Shown here: positions 1 to 8,369 of the stretch, piece by piece | How positions within the stretch are numbered: position 1 is the stretch's first letter | How the letters are laid out: each line of letters starts with the position of its first letter | Assembly: GCF_009208585.1 (NCBI RefSeq) | Contig: NZ_WFLN01000010.1 | Location: 62,001-126,000 of the forward strand | DNA length: 64,000 nt | From: Fluviispira multicolorata | GTDB taxonomy: Bacteria > Bdellovibrionota_B > Oligoflexia > Silvanigrellales > Silvanigrellaceae | Direction: 5' to 3' | Position numbers and translations under genes: made by a program | Notes under the pieces: generated by a model | Databases searched by the model: none | Seen by the model: the letters and a program-made list of their open reading frames with translations, nothing else | Told to the model about the DNA's origin: nothing

Positions 1-648
1 AATAATTTAGAATCAACACGGGCTGTTGCAAATGCATGTCTCAAAAATAATATCCCTATTATATATCCTTCCACTACAAGTGTATACGGTTCACAAAGTT
101 CACTTGTTGATGAAGAATGTACAGAATTATTTCCACAAAGTCCTTATGCAGAATGCAAAATAAGTGAGGAAAATTTATTAAAAGATTTGTTTAATATTGG
201 CTTAAGGGGAATAATTTGTAGATTTGGAACCATCTATGGCACTTCTCCAGGGATGCGATTCCACACCGCGGTCAATAAGTTTTGTTGGCAAGCTGTGTTA
301 GGCCAGCCTATTACAGTATGGGAAACGGCATTTCATCAAAAAAGGCCTTATTTAGATCTTAAAGATGCCGTAAATTCTTTTATATGGATCATTAAAAATG
401 AATTGTACAATGGGTATATAATGAATGTAGCAACTTACAATCACACTGTAAATGAAGTGGTTGATGCTATTCAAAAGAATATTCTAAATATTCAAATTGA
501 ATATGTGCAACACAAAATTATGAACCAGCTTTCTTATGAAGTCTCTTCTACTCGATTTTTAAATACTGGGTTTAGCTTTACAGGAAAACTGGAAATAGGA
601 ATACTTGATACCATTTCTTTATTAAAAAATACGATTAGTAAATTTTAA
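1..648 (+). CDS. NAD-dependent sugar epimerase/dehydratase, 5' end cut off by the window
   Basis: The reading frame is open from the first base of the window, so the N-terminal Rossmann glycine motif lies outside it. The first visible residues include the short-chain dehydrogenase signature: a PSTTSVYG block at about residue 23 and then a YAECK block (Tyr-x3-Lys catalytic pair) near residue 50. An internal ATG at 187 follows these residues and is not the start. The family epimerises, dehydrates or reduces nucleotide-linked sugars in the cytoplasm. The exact substrate cannot be read from this fragment. It is followed 24 bases later by an RmlC-like gene on the same strand, so it belongs to the polysaccharide operon. 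Family assignment is secure; substrate unknown. Confidence 0.85.
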   Translation, partial: NNLESTRAVANACLKNNIPIIYPSTTSVYGSQSSLVDEECTELFPQSPYAECKISEENLLKDLFNIGLRGIICRFGTIYGTSPGMRFHTAVNKFCWQAVLGQPITVWETAFHQKRPYLDLKDAVNSFIWIIKNELYNGYIMNVATYNHTVNEVVDAIQKNILNIQIEYVQHKIMNQLSYEVSSTRFLNTGFSFTGKLEIGILDTISLLKNTISKF

Positions 649-672
649 TAAATTAAAATGAAATATTAAACA

Positions 673-1212
673 ATGAAATTAAATAAAACTGGATTTGATG
701 ATCTATTATTAATAGAAGTAAATTTTTTTTATGATTTTCGAGGGAGTTTTTTTGAGTCTTGGCGTGAAAATGAATATAAAAAGCTAGGAATAAATGAAGT
801 ATTTATTCAAGATAATATCTCTATTTCAAAAAAAAATATCTTAAGGGGGCTTCATTTTCAAAAAAATCAAGGTCAACTTGTTACTGTTGTCCATGGAAAA
901 ATTTTTGATGTGGCTGTAGATCTAAGACCAAATTCAAAAACATATAAAAATTATTTTTCTATTGAGTTAAACTCCAAAAACCCCAAACAACTTTACATGC
1001 CACCAGGTTTTGCTCATGGCTTTTGTGTTTTAAGCGATCTTGCAATCATAAATTACAAATGCACTCAATATTATAATAGTAAAGATGAAGGAGGGATTAT
1101 TTGGAATGACCCCTCAATAGATATTAAATGGCCGCTTAATGACCATATAATTTCTGAAAGAGATTCATCATTTCCTAAATTAGGACACAACTATGACAGA
1201 ATATGCACTTAA
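673..1212 (+). CDS. rfbC: RmlC-type dTDP-4-dehydrorhamnose 3,5-epimerase-like protein
   Basis: This 179-residue protein has the normal RmlC length and cupin layout. The RGLHFQ block (about residues 57-62) carries the catalytic His, and MPPGFAHGFCVLSD (about residues 111-124) is the second family hallmark. The family epimerises C3 and C5 of 4-keto-6-deoxy nucleotide sugars. There is no rmlA or rmlB in the window, so the substrate could be another 4-keto sugar, for example the product of the next gene, a PseB-like dehydratase. The stop overlaps the next start by 20 bases, which suggests translational coupling. Family membership is clear; dTDP-rhamnose specificity is not shown. Confidence 0.82.
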   Translation: MKLNKTGFDDLLLIEVNFFYDFRGSFFESWRENEYKKLGINEVFIQDNISISKKNILRGLHFQKNQGQLVTVVHGKIFDVAVDLRPNSKTYKNYFSIELNSKNPKQLYMPPGFAHGFCVLSDLAIINYKCTQYYNSKDEGGIIWNDPSIDIKWPLNDHIISERDSSFPKLGHNYDRICT

Positions 1213-2215
1213 AAACTTTCTCATTAGAAAACCTGATCTTACAAATAAAACAATTTTTATTACAGGTGGAACAGGATCTTTTGGAAATAAAATTGTTGAA
1301 ACACTCATAGCACAATATGAACCTAAAAAGTTAATCATTTTCTCTCGTGATGAGTTAAAGCAATATGAAATGGCTCAGAATTTTCCCGAAAATAAATATA
1401 AGTTTATGAGATATTTTATCGGTGATGTTCGTGATTATAATCGTTTAGAAATGGCTTTAAGAGGGGTCGATATTGTTATTCATGCAGCCGCTTTAAAACA
1501 TGTACCCATAGCTGAATACAATCCATATGAATGTATACATACAAATGTCATTGGAGCAGAAAACATTGTACGTGCTTCTTTAAGAAATGGTGTTCAAAAA
1601 GTCATTGCCCTATCTACTGATAAAGCAGTCAGTCCCATTAATTTATATGGAGCTAGTAAGCTTGCTGCAGAAAAAATATTTGTTGCTGCCAATAATATCC
1701 GGGGTTCCGATCCTACTATTTTTTCTGTGGTACGTTATGGAAATGTCGTAGGTTCTCGAGGAAGCGTTGTTCCTTTTTTTAAGAGACTTTTATCTGAAGG
1801 AGCAGAATCTTTACCTATTACAGATTTAAAAATGACGCGCTTTTGGATTACCTTACAGCAGGGGGTGGATTTTGTATTATCAAATTTATCATTAATGCAG
1901 GGTGGCGAAATATTTATTCCAAAAATTCCAAGCATGAAAATAACGGATCTTGTGGATGCCATTCAACCAGGAATAAAATCACATGTTATTGGTATTCGTT
2001 CTGGTGAAAAATTACATGAATGGATGCTGACATCCGATGAAGCTCTGCAGTCCATTGAATTAAATGATCGCTACATTATTTTACCATTTGCTGTTAAAGG
2101 TTGGGCTAATAATAGTATTGATTTTATTCCAATATGTGAGCGTTTTGTTTATTCCAGTGAAACAAATACAGAATGGATTGATACACATCAACTCAACTTA
2201 ATGATTGAGTCTTAA
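1193..2215 (+). CDS. pseB: PseB/CapD-type UDP-N-acetylglucosamine 4,6-dehydratase
   Basis: The protein has 340 residues, the usual length for soluble PseB/FlaA1 enzymes. It opens with a Rossmann NAD(P) motif TGGTGSFG near residue 24. Around residue 143 it has STDKAVSPINLYGASK, the STDKA plus YGASK block typical of this family rather than of GalE. The enzyme dehydrates UDP-GlcNAc to a 4-keto-6-deoxy sugar, the first step toward pseudaminic- or legionaminic-type nonulosonic acids or bacillosamine. The cytidylyltransferase, NeuB-family synthase and acetyltransferase downstream agree with a nonulosonic-acid role. No membrane segments are seen, unlike the long CapD/WbpM forms. Confidence 0.85.
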   Translation: MTEYALKNFLIRKPDLTNKTIFITGGTGSFGNKIVETLIAQYEPKKLIIFSRDELKQYEMAQNFPENKYKFMRYFIGDVRDYNRLEMALRGVDIVIHAAALKHVPIAEYNPYECIHTNVIGAENIVRASLRNGVQKVIALSTDKAVSPINLYGASKLAAEKIFVAANNIRGSDPTIFSVVRYGNVVGSRGSVVPFFKRLLSEGAESLPITDLKMTRFWITLQQGVDFVLSNLSLMQGGEIFIPKIPSMKITDLVDAIQPGIKSHVIGIRSGEKLHEWMLTSDEALQSIELNDRYIILPFAVKGWANNSIDFIPICERFVYSSETNTEWIDTHQLNLMIES

Positions 2216-2289
2216 AATAAAAGCAAATATAAATAATTTTATTATAAAATACTTATAGTCAATAAAAATCATCTTAGGATTTTAGATTT

Positions 2290-2907
2290 ATGAAGAAAGT
2301 TGTCATAATTCAAGCACGAATGACTTCCACACGCCTTCCTGGAAAAGTTATGCTTCCTTTAGGAGATAAAACTGTGCTTGGGCATGTATTTATGCGCTCC
2401 TGGAATATTAAAGGTATTGATGAAGTTTGTTGTGCAATACCTGAAGGTGTAGAACATGATATATTAGTTTCAGAATCTCATAAATACAATGTAACAGTAT
2501 TTCGAGGTTCAGAAAAAAATGTTTTAGAACGCTATTATTTAGCAGCAAATTTTTTAAATGCTCAAATAATCATGCGAATTACAAGTGACTGTCCTTTAAT
2601 AAATCCAGAAGTCTGCAGTAATGTTCTAGAAACCCATATAAAAACTAGTGCAGAGTATACATGCAATAACTTGCCACCAACTTGGCCTCATGGGTATGAT
2701 TGTGAAGTATTTGGTTATAAACAATTAAAAGAAGCCTACCAAAACGCAGTTGAATTATACGATTTAGAGCACGTTACTCCTTGGATGAGAAGAGCTTATA
2801 ATGTAATTAATGTCCCAAATCCTGAAGGCAATTTTTATAGCCAAAGAATAACTTTAGATACACCTGAAGATTATTTTAATATCAAAAATATTTTTAATAC
2901 TTTGTAA
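2290..2907 (+). CDS. spsF: SpsF/PseF-type cytidylyltransferase
   Basis: The 205-residue protein begins with IIQARMTSTRLPGKVMLPL, the nucleotide-binding signature of the SpsF/PseF/CMP-sugar synthetase family. Near residue 97 it has MRITSDCPLI, the conserved metal-binding aspartate region. These enzymes transfer CMP from CTP to a sugar acid; in spore-coat (sps) and flagellar (pse) clusters they lie beside a NeuB-like synthase, as here. It is somewhat shorter than typical family members of about 240 residues, with no obvious truncation of the core motifs. It probably activates the ulosonic acid made by the synthase at 3980. Which acid is uncertain. Confidence 0.8.
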   Translation: MKKVVIIQARMTSTRLPGKVMLPLGDKTVLGHVFMRSWNIKGIDEVCCAIPEGVEHDILVSESHKYNVTVFRGSEKNVLERYYLAANFLNAQIIMRITSDCPLINPEVCSNVLETHIKTSAEYTCNNLPPTWPHGYDCEVFGYKQLKEAYQNAVELYDLEHVTPWMRRAYNVINVPNPEGNFYSQRITLDTPEDYFNIKNIFNTL

Positions 2908-2963
2908 TAAAAATATTTTTTCAAATTAAAATTAATAATAGATCTAAAAAAGGAATTCTTTAA

Positions 2964-3941
2964 ATGCTAAAGAGATATTCTTTTATAGTAAAAACTGAAC
3001 CTAAAGAAAGTCAAAGTGGAAAAATCCTGTTAATAGGATCAACAGGTTTAGTTGGAAGTAACCTAATAAGTCTTTTCAATTCAGAAGAAATAATACACGT
3101 CTCTAGGCATCATAAGAATTGGCTAAATTCAAATAATATTTTTCAACTACAAAATGATGTTTTTTTAACACCTGAAAAGCTTTTTACTTACGCTAATTAT
3201 ACATCTTGCGTTATTTTTTTAGCATTTCCAACGGACCTTGATGAATTAGAAAAGCTAAATGACGAAAAGCAAAATATTTTTGTTAATTCTTTTTATCATT
3301 TTGTTAATTTTTTTTCAAATCATCAAGTACCTATATTGTTTGCATCTACTGACGCAGTATTATGGGGGGTTAACCCGTTGCTGCGTAGTCCTAACACTCC
3401 ACCAGTAAATCCACTAAATGTATATGCAAAATTAAAAATTCGATGCGAAGAAATTATATTAAACAATGCGGGTAATGATTCTATTATTATTAGAATAACC
3501 CCAATAGGATTTCATCCTTTTGAACCTTCCCATGGTTTTTTAGGGAAAATGTGCTCGCTTATTCGTAATCAAAACATAGAGGGCTATTCTAACAATGAAA
3601 TTACTCCTATATCGGTAAATCAGCTCGTAAAATGGATTTACGATTGGGCAAAAACCTTGAGAAAAAAGCAGGTCTATCTAGATAAGATTTATCATTTGTG
3701 TTCACAAGACTCTATCTCAAAATATGAACTACTATTAACTGTTCTTAAAAATTATAAGAAAGAAAAAGAGCTTATAAAAACTCAAATGAAAACAAATACC
3801 TTAGCAAAAAGGGCTATAAATCAATGTTTAATTCCAACTATAAATGATAATACACCATTTTTCAAGACGAAAGAAGTAATTGAAAATATTCTAATACAAG
3901 CTTATAATATAAAGTATTATAGAAATAATTTTTCCAAATAA
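2964..3941 (+). CDS. RmlD-like sugar-nucleotide reductase (SDR superfamily)
   Basis: At about residues 20-32 there is a Rossmann motif (GKILLIGSTGLVGSNL). Further on are ASTDAVLWG and YAKLKIRCEE, the Ser and Tyr-x3-Lys positions of the RmlD/extended-SDR fold. The 325-residue length fits. RmlD-like proteins reduce 4-keto sugars, and homologues sit in sps-type and nonulosonic-acid loci. About 15 residues before the Rossmann core are charged and lack a signal peptide. It lies between the cytidylyltransferase and the NeuB-like synthase on the same strand. The precise substrate cannot be inferred. Confidence 0.7.
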   Translation: MLKRYSFIVKTEPKESQSGKILLIGSTGLVGSNLISLFNSEEIIHVSRHHKNWLNSNNIFQLQNDVFLTPEKLFTYANYTSCVIFLAFPTDLDELEKLNDEKQNIFVNSFYHFVNFFSNHQVPILFASTDAVLWGVNPLLRSPNTPPVNPLNVYAKLKIRCEEIILNNAGNDSIIIRITPIGFHPFEPSHGFLGKMCSLIRNQNIEGYSNNEITPISVNQLVKWIYDWAKTLRKKQVYLDKIYHLCSQDSISKYELLLTVLKNYKKEKELIKTQMKTNTLAKRAINQCLIPTINDNTPFFKTKEVIENILIQAYNIKYYRNNFSK

Positions 3942-3979
3942 ATATTTTTAACTATTCATGGCTATAAAACGGAGACTGT

Positions 3980-5029
3980 ATGTTTGATAAACTCATTAAA
4001 ATTGGAAGGTATGATATTTCAATAAATAATCCGACTTTTTTAATTGCTGAAATTGGTAGTAATTTTGACGGTTCTTTTGACAGAGCAAAGAAACTTATTA
4101 AAGACGCAAAAGATTGCGGAGCTCAGGTAGCAAAATTTCAATCATTTAAAACCGAAAAAATTATCAGCGCAAATAATTTCGGAAAATCTTCTTTCCAAAA
4201 AAACTGGGATCAAAGCGTTGGTGAAGTATATAAATCTGCTGAATTTCCCCTTGATTGGATGCTAGAACTTAAACAATATACAGAAGAACTAGGATTGGAA
4301 TTCATGTCATCTCCTTATGATTTAAATGCTTTAGATGAATTGGTAAAAATTGGAGTTTCATGTATAAAAATTGGTTCAGGCGAGATTAGCAATCCTGAGT
4401 TTCTTAAATTAGCTGCTGAAACAAAGTTACCCATCATACTTGCAACTGGCGCAGCTTCACTATCTGAAATAGATGAAGCAATGAATATTTTCGACAAATC
4501 AAGAAATTCTAAAATAATACTTCTTCAATGTATTACTCAATATCCAACTCAATTTCAATATGCGAATATCAGAACAATTGAAACATATAGACAAACATAT
4601 GGATGTATTGTTGGTTATTCAGATCATACACCAGGTTTAGCTGTTCCTTTAGGATCAGTTGCTTTAGGAGCTCGAGTTATAGAAAAACATTTTACAGATG
4701 ATAAAAGCAGAAAAGGTCCAGATCATCCATTTGCAATGGATCTATTAGACTTTAAAGAAATGTCAGAACAAATTCGAAATTTAGAAAAAGCATTAGGAAA
4801 CTCTTGGAAAAAAATAGAAGCATGTGAAGAAGAAACAATTATACTCCAACGAAGAGGCCTTGTTACTACTCAAAAAATTTATAAGGGTGAGCCGATAACA
4901 AAAGAAAACTCTACGTTGCTCAGACCACAAAAAGGAATTTTACCAAAGGATGTTCAAAATGTACTTGGTAAAATGTTAAATAAAGATCTTGATGCAGAAA
5001 CCCCCATTCGTTGGGAGGATATAACATGA
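3980..5029 (+). CDS. neuB: NeuB/PseI-family nonulosonic acid synthase
   Basis: The 349-residue protein has the NeuB layout: a PEP-condensing TIM barrel and a C-terminal SAF (antifreeze-like) domain. Visible hallmarks are FLIAEIGSNFDGS near the start, IKIGSGEI around residue 130, VGYSDHTPG near 212 and RKGPDHPFAMD near 247. The SAF domain begins near residue 285. These enzymes condense phosphoenolpyruvate with a hexosamine to give sialic, pseudaminic or legionaminic acid. Its stop overlaps the acetyltransferase start as ATGA (5026-5029), indicating tight coupling. The exact ulosonic acid is not determined, and no PseG-type hydrolase is seen in the window. Confidence 0.9.
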   Translation: MFDKLIKIGRYDISINNPTFLIAEIGSNFDGSFDRAKKLIKDAKDCGAQVAKFQSFKTEKIISANNFGKSSFQKNWDQSVGEVYKSAEFPLDWMLELKQYTEELGLEFMSSPYDLNALDELVKIGVSCIKIGSGEISNPEFLKLAAETKLPIILATGAASLSEIDEAMNIFDKSRNSKIILLQCITQYPTQFQYANIRTIETYRQTYGCIVGYSDHTPGLAVPLGSVALGARVIEKHFTDDKSRKGPDHPFAMDLLDFKEMSEQIRNLEKALGNSWKKIEACEEETIILQRRGLVTTQKIYKGEPITKENSTLLRPQKGILPKDVQNVLGKMLNKDLDAETPIRWEDIT

Positions 5030-5583
5030 TTTCAAATGGAAGTATTTATTTATTACCTCTCGAAAAAGAAAACCTGCAACAGCTCCAGCAATGGAGAAAT
5101 AGCAATGATTTTAGAAAATATTTTCGAGAATTTAAAGAACTTAGTATGGATCATCAAGAAAGATGGTTTACTAAAATCCAATCTCTCCATTCTAATGATT
5201 TTATGTTTGGAATTTATGATAAAAAAAATTCTGAACTGATCGGTGCATGCGGCTTATGTTCTGTTCACTGGATATATCGAAATGCGGATTTGTCTTTTTA
5301 CATTGGAAAGGACTCTCTCTATGCTGACCCTTTATATGCAAAAGATACTGTATTATCATTAATAAAATTTGCCTTTAATGATCTTAATTTAGAAAAAATT
5401 TGGTGTGAAATATATGAAAATGACGAAAAAAAAATAAATATATTAAGTCAAATAGGGTTTAGCAAAGAGGGATTTTTAAGACACAGTTCTTATAAAAATG
5501 GTAAATATATTAACAGTTTTTATTTTGGAATTTTAAAAAATGACACAATCAAATCTGAAGATAATCATCTAAATAAAGATTAA
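5026..5583 (+). CDS. GNAT-family N-acetyltransferase (PseH-like)
   Basis: The start chosen is the ATG at 5026, which has a GGAGG ribosome-binding site at 5014-5018 and overlaps the preceding stop as ATGA. A TTG at 5011 would place the ribosome site inside the gene. The 185-residue product has a GNAT fold: an N-terminal LLPLEKENLQQLQQWRN strand-helix, FGIYDKKNSELIGACGL in the middle and a C-terminal SQIGFSKEGFLR segment, as in RimJ/PseH-like enzymes. Next to a PseB-like dehydratase and a NeuB-like synthase it probably N-acetylates an amino-sugar intermediate. O-acetylation or another acyl donor is possible. Confidence 0.8.
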   Translation: MISNGSIYLLPLEKENLQQLQQWRNSNDFRKYFREFKELSMDHQERWFTKIQSLHSNDFMFGIYDKKNSELIGACGLCSVHWIYRNADLSFYIGKDSLYADPLYAKDTVLSLIKFAFNDLNLEKIWCEIYENDEKKINILSQIGFSKEGFLRHSSYKNGKYINSFYFGILKNDTIKSEDNHLNKD

Positions 5584-5607
5584 ATTAACTCAATAGGCAA
5601 TCTAATT

Positions 5608-6666
5608 ATGTCAAATACACATCAAAAATCAAACGAAAATGTAAAACTTAAATATTCAAAGTCATCATCATTCTATCTTAACACTAAAAAAGATTTTTTC
5701 ACTGATAATGATAAACTTCTTAATAATTCTATAATCCAAAATCAACTTTATGCTTCACAAGAGCCTCGAATAAATTGTAAAATTTGCCAATCAAAACTTA
5801 ATACAACTTCTGATTTCCAGCAGAATGGAATCGAATATTCATTTTGTAATGAGTGTGGACACTTGAATGGTATTTTTGAAGATACAAAGCTATTTATTGA
5901 AAATCTATACTCATTAGATAGCGGTACAGAATATGCAAAAAACTATTTAGATATCAACTTTGATAAGAGAACGAGCGACATATACATTCCAAAAGTTGAG
6001 TTTTTATTAGAAAATATTCCAAATAAAAAATATAAGCTTCTTGATATTGGTTGTGGTAGCGGATATTTTGTTCATGCTTCTCTTCAAAAAGAGATAGAAG
6101 CAATAGGTATGGATATAAGCAAGGCTATGACTGACTACGGTAATAAGCAAATATCATTACTCAGAAATATATCTCCACTCAAATGTTACAATGAACTATG
6201 TTTTTTTAATTCGATTAAAGAAACCCAAGCAGACATCGTTTCTGCTTTGGGTGTAATTGAACATTTACGAGAACCACAAAAGTTATTTGAGGCATTTAGA
6301 GAATGTAAAGCAACTTATCTCTACTACTCAGTACCAATGTTTTCATTGTCTGTCATTTTAGAAAATATATTCAATCAAATATTTCCAAGACAGCTCTCTG
6401 GAGGGCATACGCATTTATTCACCGAAAGTTCAATAAAAAAAATGAATTCTCTTATTGGTGTAAAACCCATTGCCGAATGGAGATTTGGCACAGATATGTT
6501 AGATTTATACAGAAGCTGTACTATTATGCTCAGTAAAAATAATGCTTCAAAAAAACTTCTTAGTCATTTACAAATAGGTTTAGGTAATAATATCGACAAA
6601 CTTCAAGCAGTTTTTGACAACAATCATTTTTGCTCAGAGATTCATCTTATAGCTTCTAAAAATTAA
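5608..6666 (+). CDS. Class I SAM methyltransferase with N-terminal zinc ribbon
   Basis: The 352-residue protein has an N-terminal Cys-x2-Cys ... Cys-x2-Cys ribbon (CKICQSK and CNECGH, about residues 57-90), then a SAM-binding motif I, KLLDIGCGSGYF, near residue 145. This layout is that of C-methyltransferase-like or zinc-ribbon methyltransferases common in sugar-modification clusters. A similar domain arrangement occurs in the product of 23867-24871. It most likely methylates a sugar or a lipid-linked glycan in this pathway. It is the last gene of the first plus-strand block; the downstream region is disrupted. Confidence 0.75.
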   Translation: MSNTHQKSNENVKLKYSKSSSFYLNTKKDFFTDNDKLLNNSIIQNQLYASQEPRINCKICQSKLNTTSDFQQNGIEYSFCNECGHLNGIFEDTKLFIENLYSLDSGTEYAKNYLDINFDKRTSDIYIPKVEFLLENIPNKKYKLLDIGCGSGYFVHASLQKEIEAIGMDISKAMTDYGNKQISLLRNISPLKCYNELCFFNSIKETQADIVSALGVIEHLREPQKLFEAFRECKATYLYYSVPMFSLSVILENIFNQIFPRQLSGGHTHLFTESSIKKMNSLIGVKPIAEWRFGTDMLDLYRSCTIMLSKNNASKKLLSHLQIGLGNNIDKLQAVFDNNHFCSEIHLIASKN

Positions 6667-6709
6667 AATTATTTAATATTATATAAACTTTAATTATTCA
6701 TCTATTCTA

Positions 6710-6738
6710 TTGACAATAATTTATTTTTAAGCTAATCA
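6710..6738 (+). promoter_or_regulatory. Possible promoter of the decayed transferase copy
   Basis: TTGACA at 6710-6715 is a perfect -35 box. With a 17-base spacer the -10 position reads TAATCA, which is poor. It lies 16 bases before the ATG at 6754 that starts the broken transferase copy. Support is weak because only the -35 is good. Confidence 0.3.
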
Positions 6739-6825
6739 TAAAAGGTTTTACAAATGATAAAGTCACATCTAGGATTAATAAAAAAGGAATTAGTCCCAAT
6801 AAAGGATATGGCTCTATTTCCTGTA

Positions 6826-6920
6826 CCCATTTTTTTTAGACGAATCACCTTCGTCGCTATCGCTTCGAGTGGTACCCTTAAGACGCAATTCAGGAGGAGC
6901 CCTTCTTTGCAATCAGGCAA
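6826..6920. other. Foreign, GC-richer insert inside the transferase pseudogene
   Basis: This segment has no match in the intact transferase gene at 10065. It contains GGTACC and the motif CGAATCACCTTCGTCGCT (6841-6858), which resembles CGAATCGCCTACGTGGCT at 7225-7242 (about 15 of 18 positions match). Base composition is clearly richer in G and C than the surroundings. It may be a scar of a mobile element. No open frame worth naming is seen; a 62-codon minus-strand frame across it is probably chance. Confidence 0.5.
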
Positions 6921-7194
6921 GGCATTTGAATAAAGATATTTTACCTAACTTTTATTATCGCCCCTTTCCCAATTCTGATACAGCATACTTTAGTGAAGAA
7001 AAATATATGAAAACTATTTATCCAAATTTAAAAGTTCTAACCGGCGATATGATTAAAAACATTTTAAAAACAAAATTATTGATATTAGATCATTATAGAA
7101 CAGCTTTTTATGAAGCGATGGCTGCCAATACACCGCTCATTATATATTTTGGATGTCCAGAACTTAAATTTACCAAATATGCTGAAGAAATGTT
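6921..7194 (+). repeat. 274-bp near-identical direct repeat, copy 1
   Basis: By direct alignment this stretch equals 11380-11653 with a constant offset of 4459 bases and 4 substitutions (about 98.5 percent identity). Both copies are in the same orientation and flank about 4.2 kb holding a methyltransferase, a DUF4910 gene and most of the intact transferase gene. Confidence 0.95.
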
Positions 7195-7320
7195 CCCCTA
7201 ATATTGCACGTTTTTCATGGTACCCGAATCGCCTACGTGGCTCTGCTAACTTGTCCATTGACTCCCCTTTTCTTGGTGAAAAAGTGTCAACTTGAAATGG
7301 GGGTTACGGTCAGATGTTTA
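7195..7320. mobile_element. Possible mobile-element end or scar
   Basis: After the transferase match ends at 7194, about 120 bases of GC-richer DNA follow. On the minus strand this begins with TGACCGTAACCCCC (7303-7316) and continues through a TTGACAC box, a GGGGAG ribosome-site-like stretch and a short start beginning MDKLAEPRRRFGYHEK, before running into the repeat. The layout looks like the terminus and first codons of an insertion element, but it is too short to name a family. The shared motif with 6841-6858 supports a common origin for the two scars. Confidence 0.4.
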
Positions 7321-7342
7321 AAAAACGCTTAGATTTTAAAGT

Positions 7343-7363
7343 AGCATTGATGAAATCAATGCT
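7343..7363. repeat. Perfect inverted repeat upstream of the methyltransferase gene
   Basis: AGCATTGAT, a 3-base loop GAA, then ATCAATGCT form a perfect 9-bp stem. There is no T-run after it, so it is a poor terminator. It lies 65 bases before the methyltransferase start at 7428 and upstream of a TATAAT box, so it could be a regulator site or the edge of the inserted cassette. Confidence 0.5.
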
Positions 7364-7377
7364 CACTGTACAATGGA

Positions 7378-7406
7378 TTCTTAGTATTTTGATTCTTTAA
7401 TATAAT
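7378..7406 (+). promoter_or_regulatory. Putative promoter of the methyltransferase/DUF4910 pair
   Basis: A perfect TATAAT at 7401-7406 has TTCTTA at 7378-7383 with a 17-base spacer. The ATG at 7428 has AGAGGT at 7417-7422 as ribosome-binding site. The -35 is weak, so the promoter call is moderate. Confidence 0.45.
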
Positions 7407-7427
7407 TATTATTCAAAGAGGTAATTT

Positions 7428-8357
7428 ATGAGTAAGGAAAAAGACTTGCTTCAGCAGCATTATGATGCGTCAGCAGAAAATTATCATTTACAGTACGAAC
7501 GAAATCTTCTTTCTGATGTAAATCGTGCATATCCTGCTAACTACTTTAGACTTCAATTACTCTTAAATTCTTTTCTTCGAAATAATGTAAAGCGTGTTAT
7601 TGAAGTTGGTGTTGGTGAAGGAACCCCTTTAGTGACTTTAACTAAAGGTGGTATTGATGTTGCTGGATTCGATATCAGTGAAAGTATGGTCTCTAAATGT
7701 AAGTATAATTTCAAAAAAAATAATTTAGATGAAAGCAAAATAATGTGGGGGGATATTCAAGACCCAATAACATACGCCTCTCTTTTAAAAGATGGTCAAT
7801 TCGATGCTTTGCTTGCGATGGGAGTAACTCCACATGTAAGAAATGATGAATTTGTACTTAAAAATATGCGGGATATGGTGAGACCAGGAGGAAGGGTTTT
7901 TATCGAATTTAGGAATAAACTCTTCTCGCTATTTACATTCAATAAATATACTTATGAATTTATTATGGATGATCTATTGCGTGGAGTTAGTCCTAAGATT
8001 AAGAAAATCGTCGAAATGGATCTAAAGAAAAGATTAGAGATGGATAAGCCGCCAGCACGATTAATTGGTGAAAGTGCTCATCTAATCGACGAATCTGTAA
8101 ATGATAATGTTCCAGGATACGATGCTATTTTATCAAAATTTCATAATCCATTCGAAGTTTTAGATCTATTTAAGATTTGTGGATTTGTAGATACTCAACT
8201 ACTTTGGTATCATTTTCATCCAGCGATGCCGTATCTAAATGAACAAAATAAAGAGTTATTTCGCGATGAAGCTCTTAAACTTGAGCACGATACTACAGGA
8301 TGGAGGGGACTATTCTTGTGTTCTGCATTTGTTGTTGAAGCTGTTAAGCCCAAGTAA
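7428..8357 (+). CDS. Class I SAM-dependent methyltransferase
   Basis: The 309-residue protein carries SAM motif I, VIEVGVGEGTPLVTL, near residue 60, followed by AGFDISESMV (acidic residue binding the ribose) and a post-motif FDALLAMGVTPHV. The start is supported by AGAGGT upstream. It forms a pair with the DUF4910 gene 12 bases downstream. The pair sits between a broken and an intact copy of the LIC12162-like transferase, so it looks like an inserted cassette. The substrate is probably a sugar or sugar-linked intermediate, by context only. Confidence 0.8.
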   Translation: MSKEKDLLQQHYDASAENYHLQYERNLLSDVNRAYPANYFRLQLLLNSFLRNNVKRVIEVGVGEGTPLVTLTKGGIDVAGFDISESMVSKCKYNFKKNNLDESKIMWGDIQDPITYASLLKDGQFDALLAMGVTPHVRNDEFVLKNMRDMVRPGGRVFIEFRNKLFSLFTFNKYTYEFIMDDLLRGVSPKIKKIVEMDLKKRLEMDKPPARLIGESAHLIDESVNDNVPGYDAILSKFHNPFEVLDLFKICGFVDTQLLWYHFHPAMPYLNEQNKELFRDEALKLEHDTTGWRGLFLCSAFVVEAVKPK

Positions 8358-8369
8358 TAGAGAAATTTA

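Larger units (their letters stand above)
6754..7194 (+). pseudogene. Internally deleted copy of the LIC12162-like transferase gene
   Basis: The ATG at 6754 opens a frame encoding MIKSHLGLIKKELVPIKDM, matching the first residues of the intact protein at 10065 (MINLHLGLLKKELDPTKDM). DNA identity here is about three quarters. After about 70 bases the match stops and about 95 bases of unrelated, more GC-rich sequence follow. From 6921 to 7194 the DNA then matches 11380-11653 of the intact gene without gaps, with only 4 mismatches in 274 bases. The middle of the gene, about 1.25 kb, is missing, and the last part beyond 7194 is replaced. The copy cannot make a functional enzyme. Confidence 0.85.

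Noticed and set aside
6732-6920. A 62-codon minus-strand frame over the pseudogene insert.
   Set aside because: It runs through unrelated scar sequence and has no family likeness or ribosome site.
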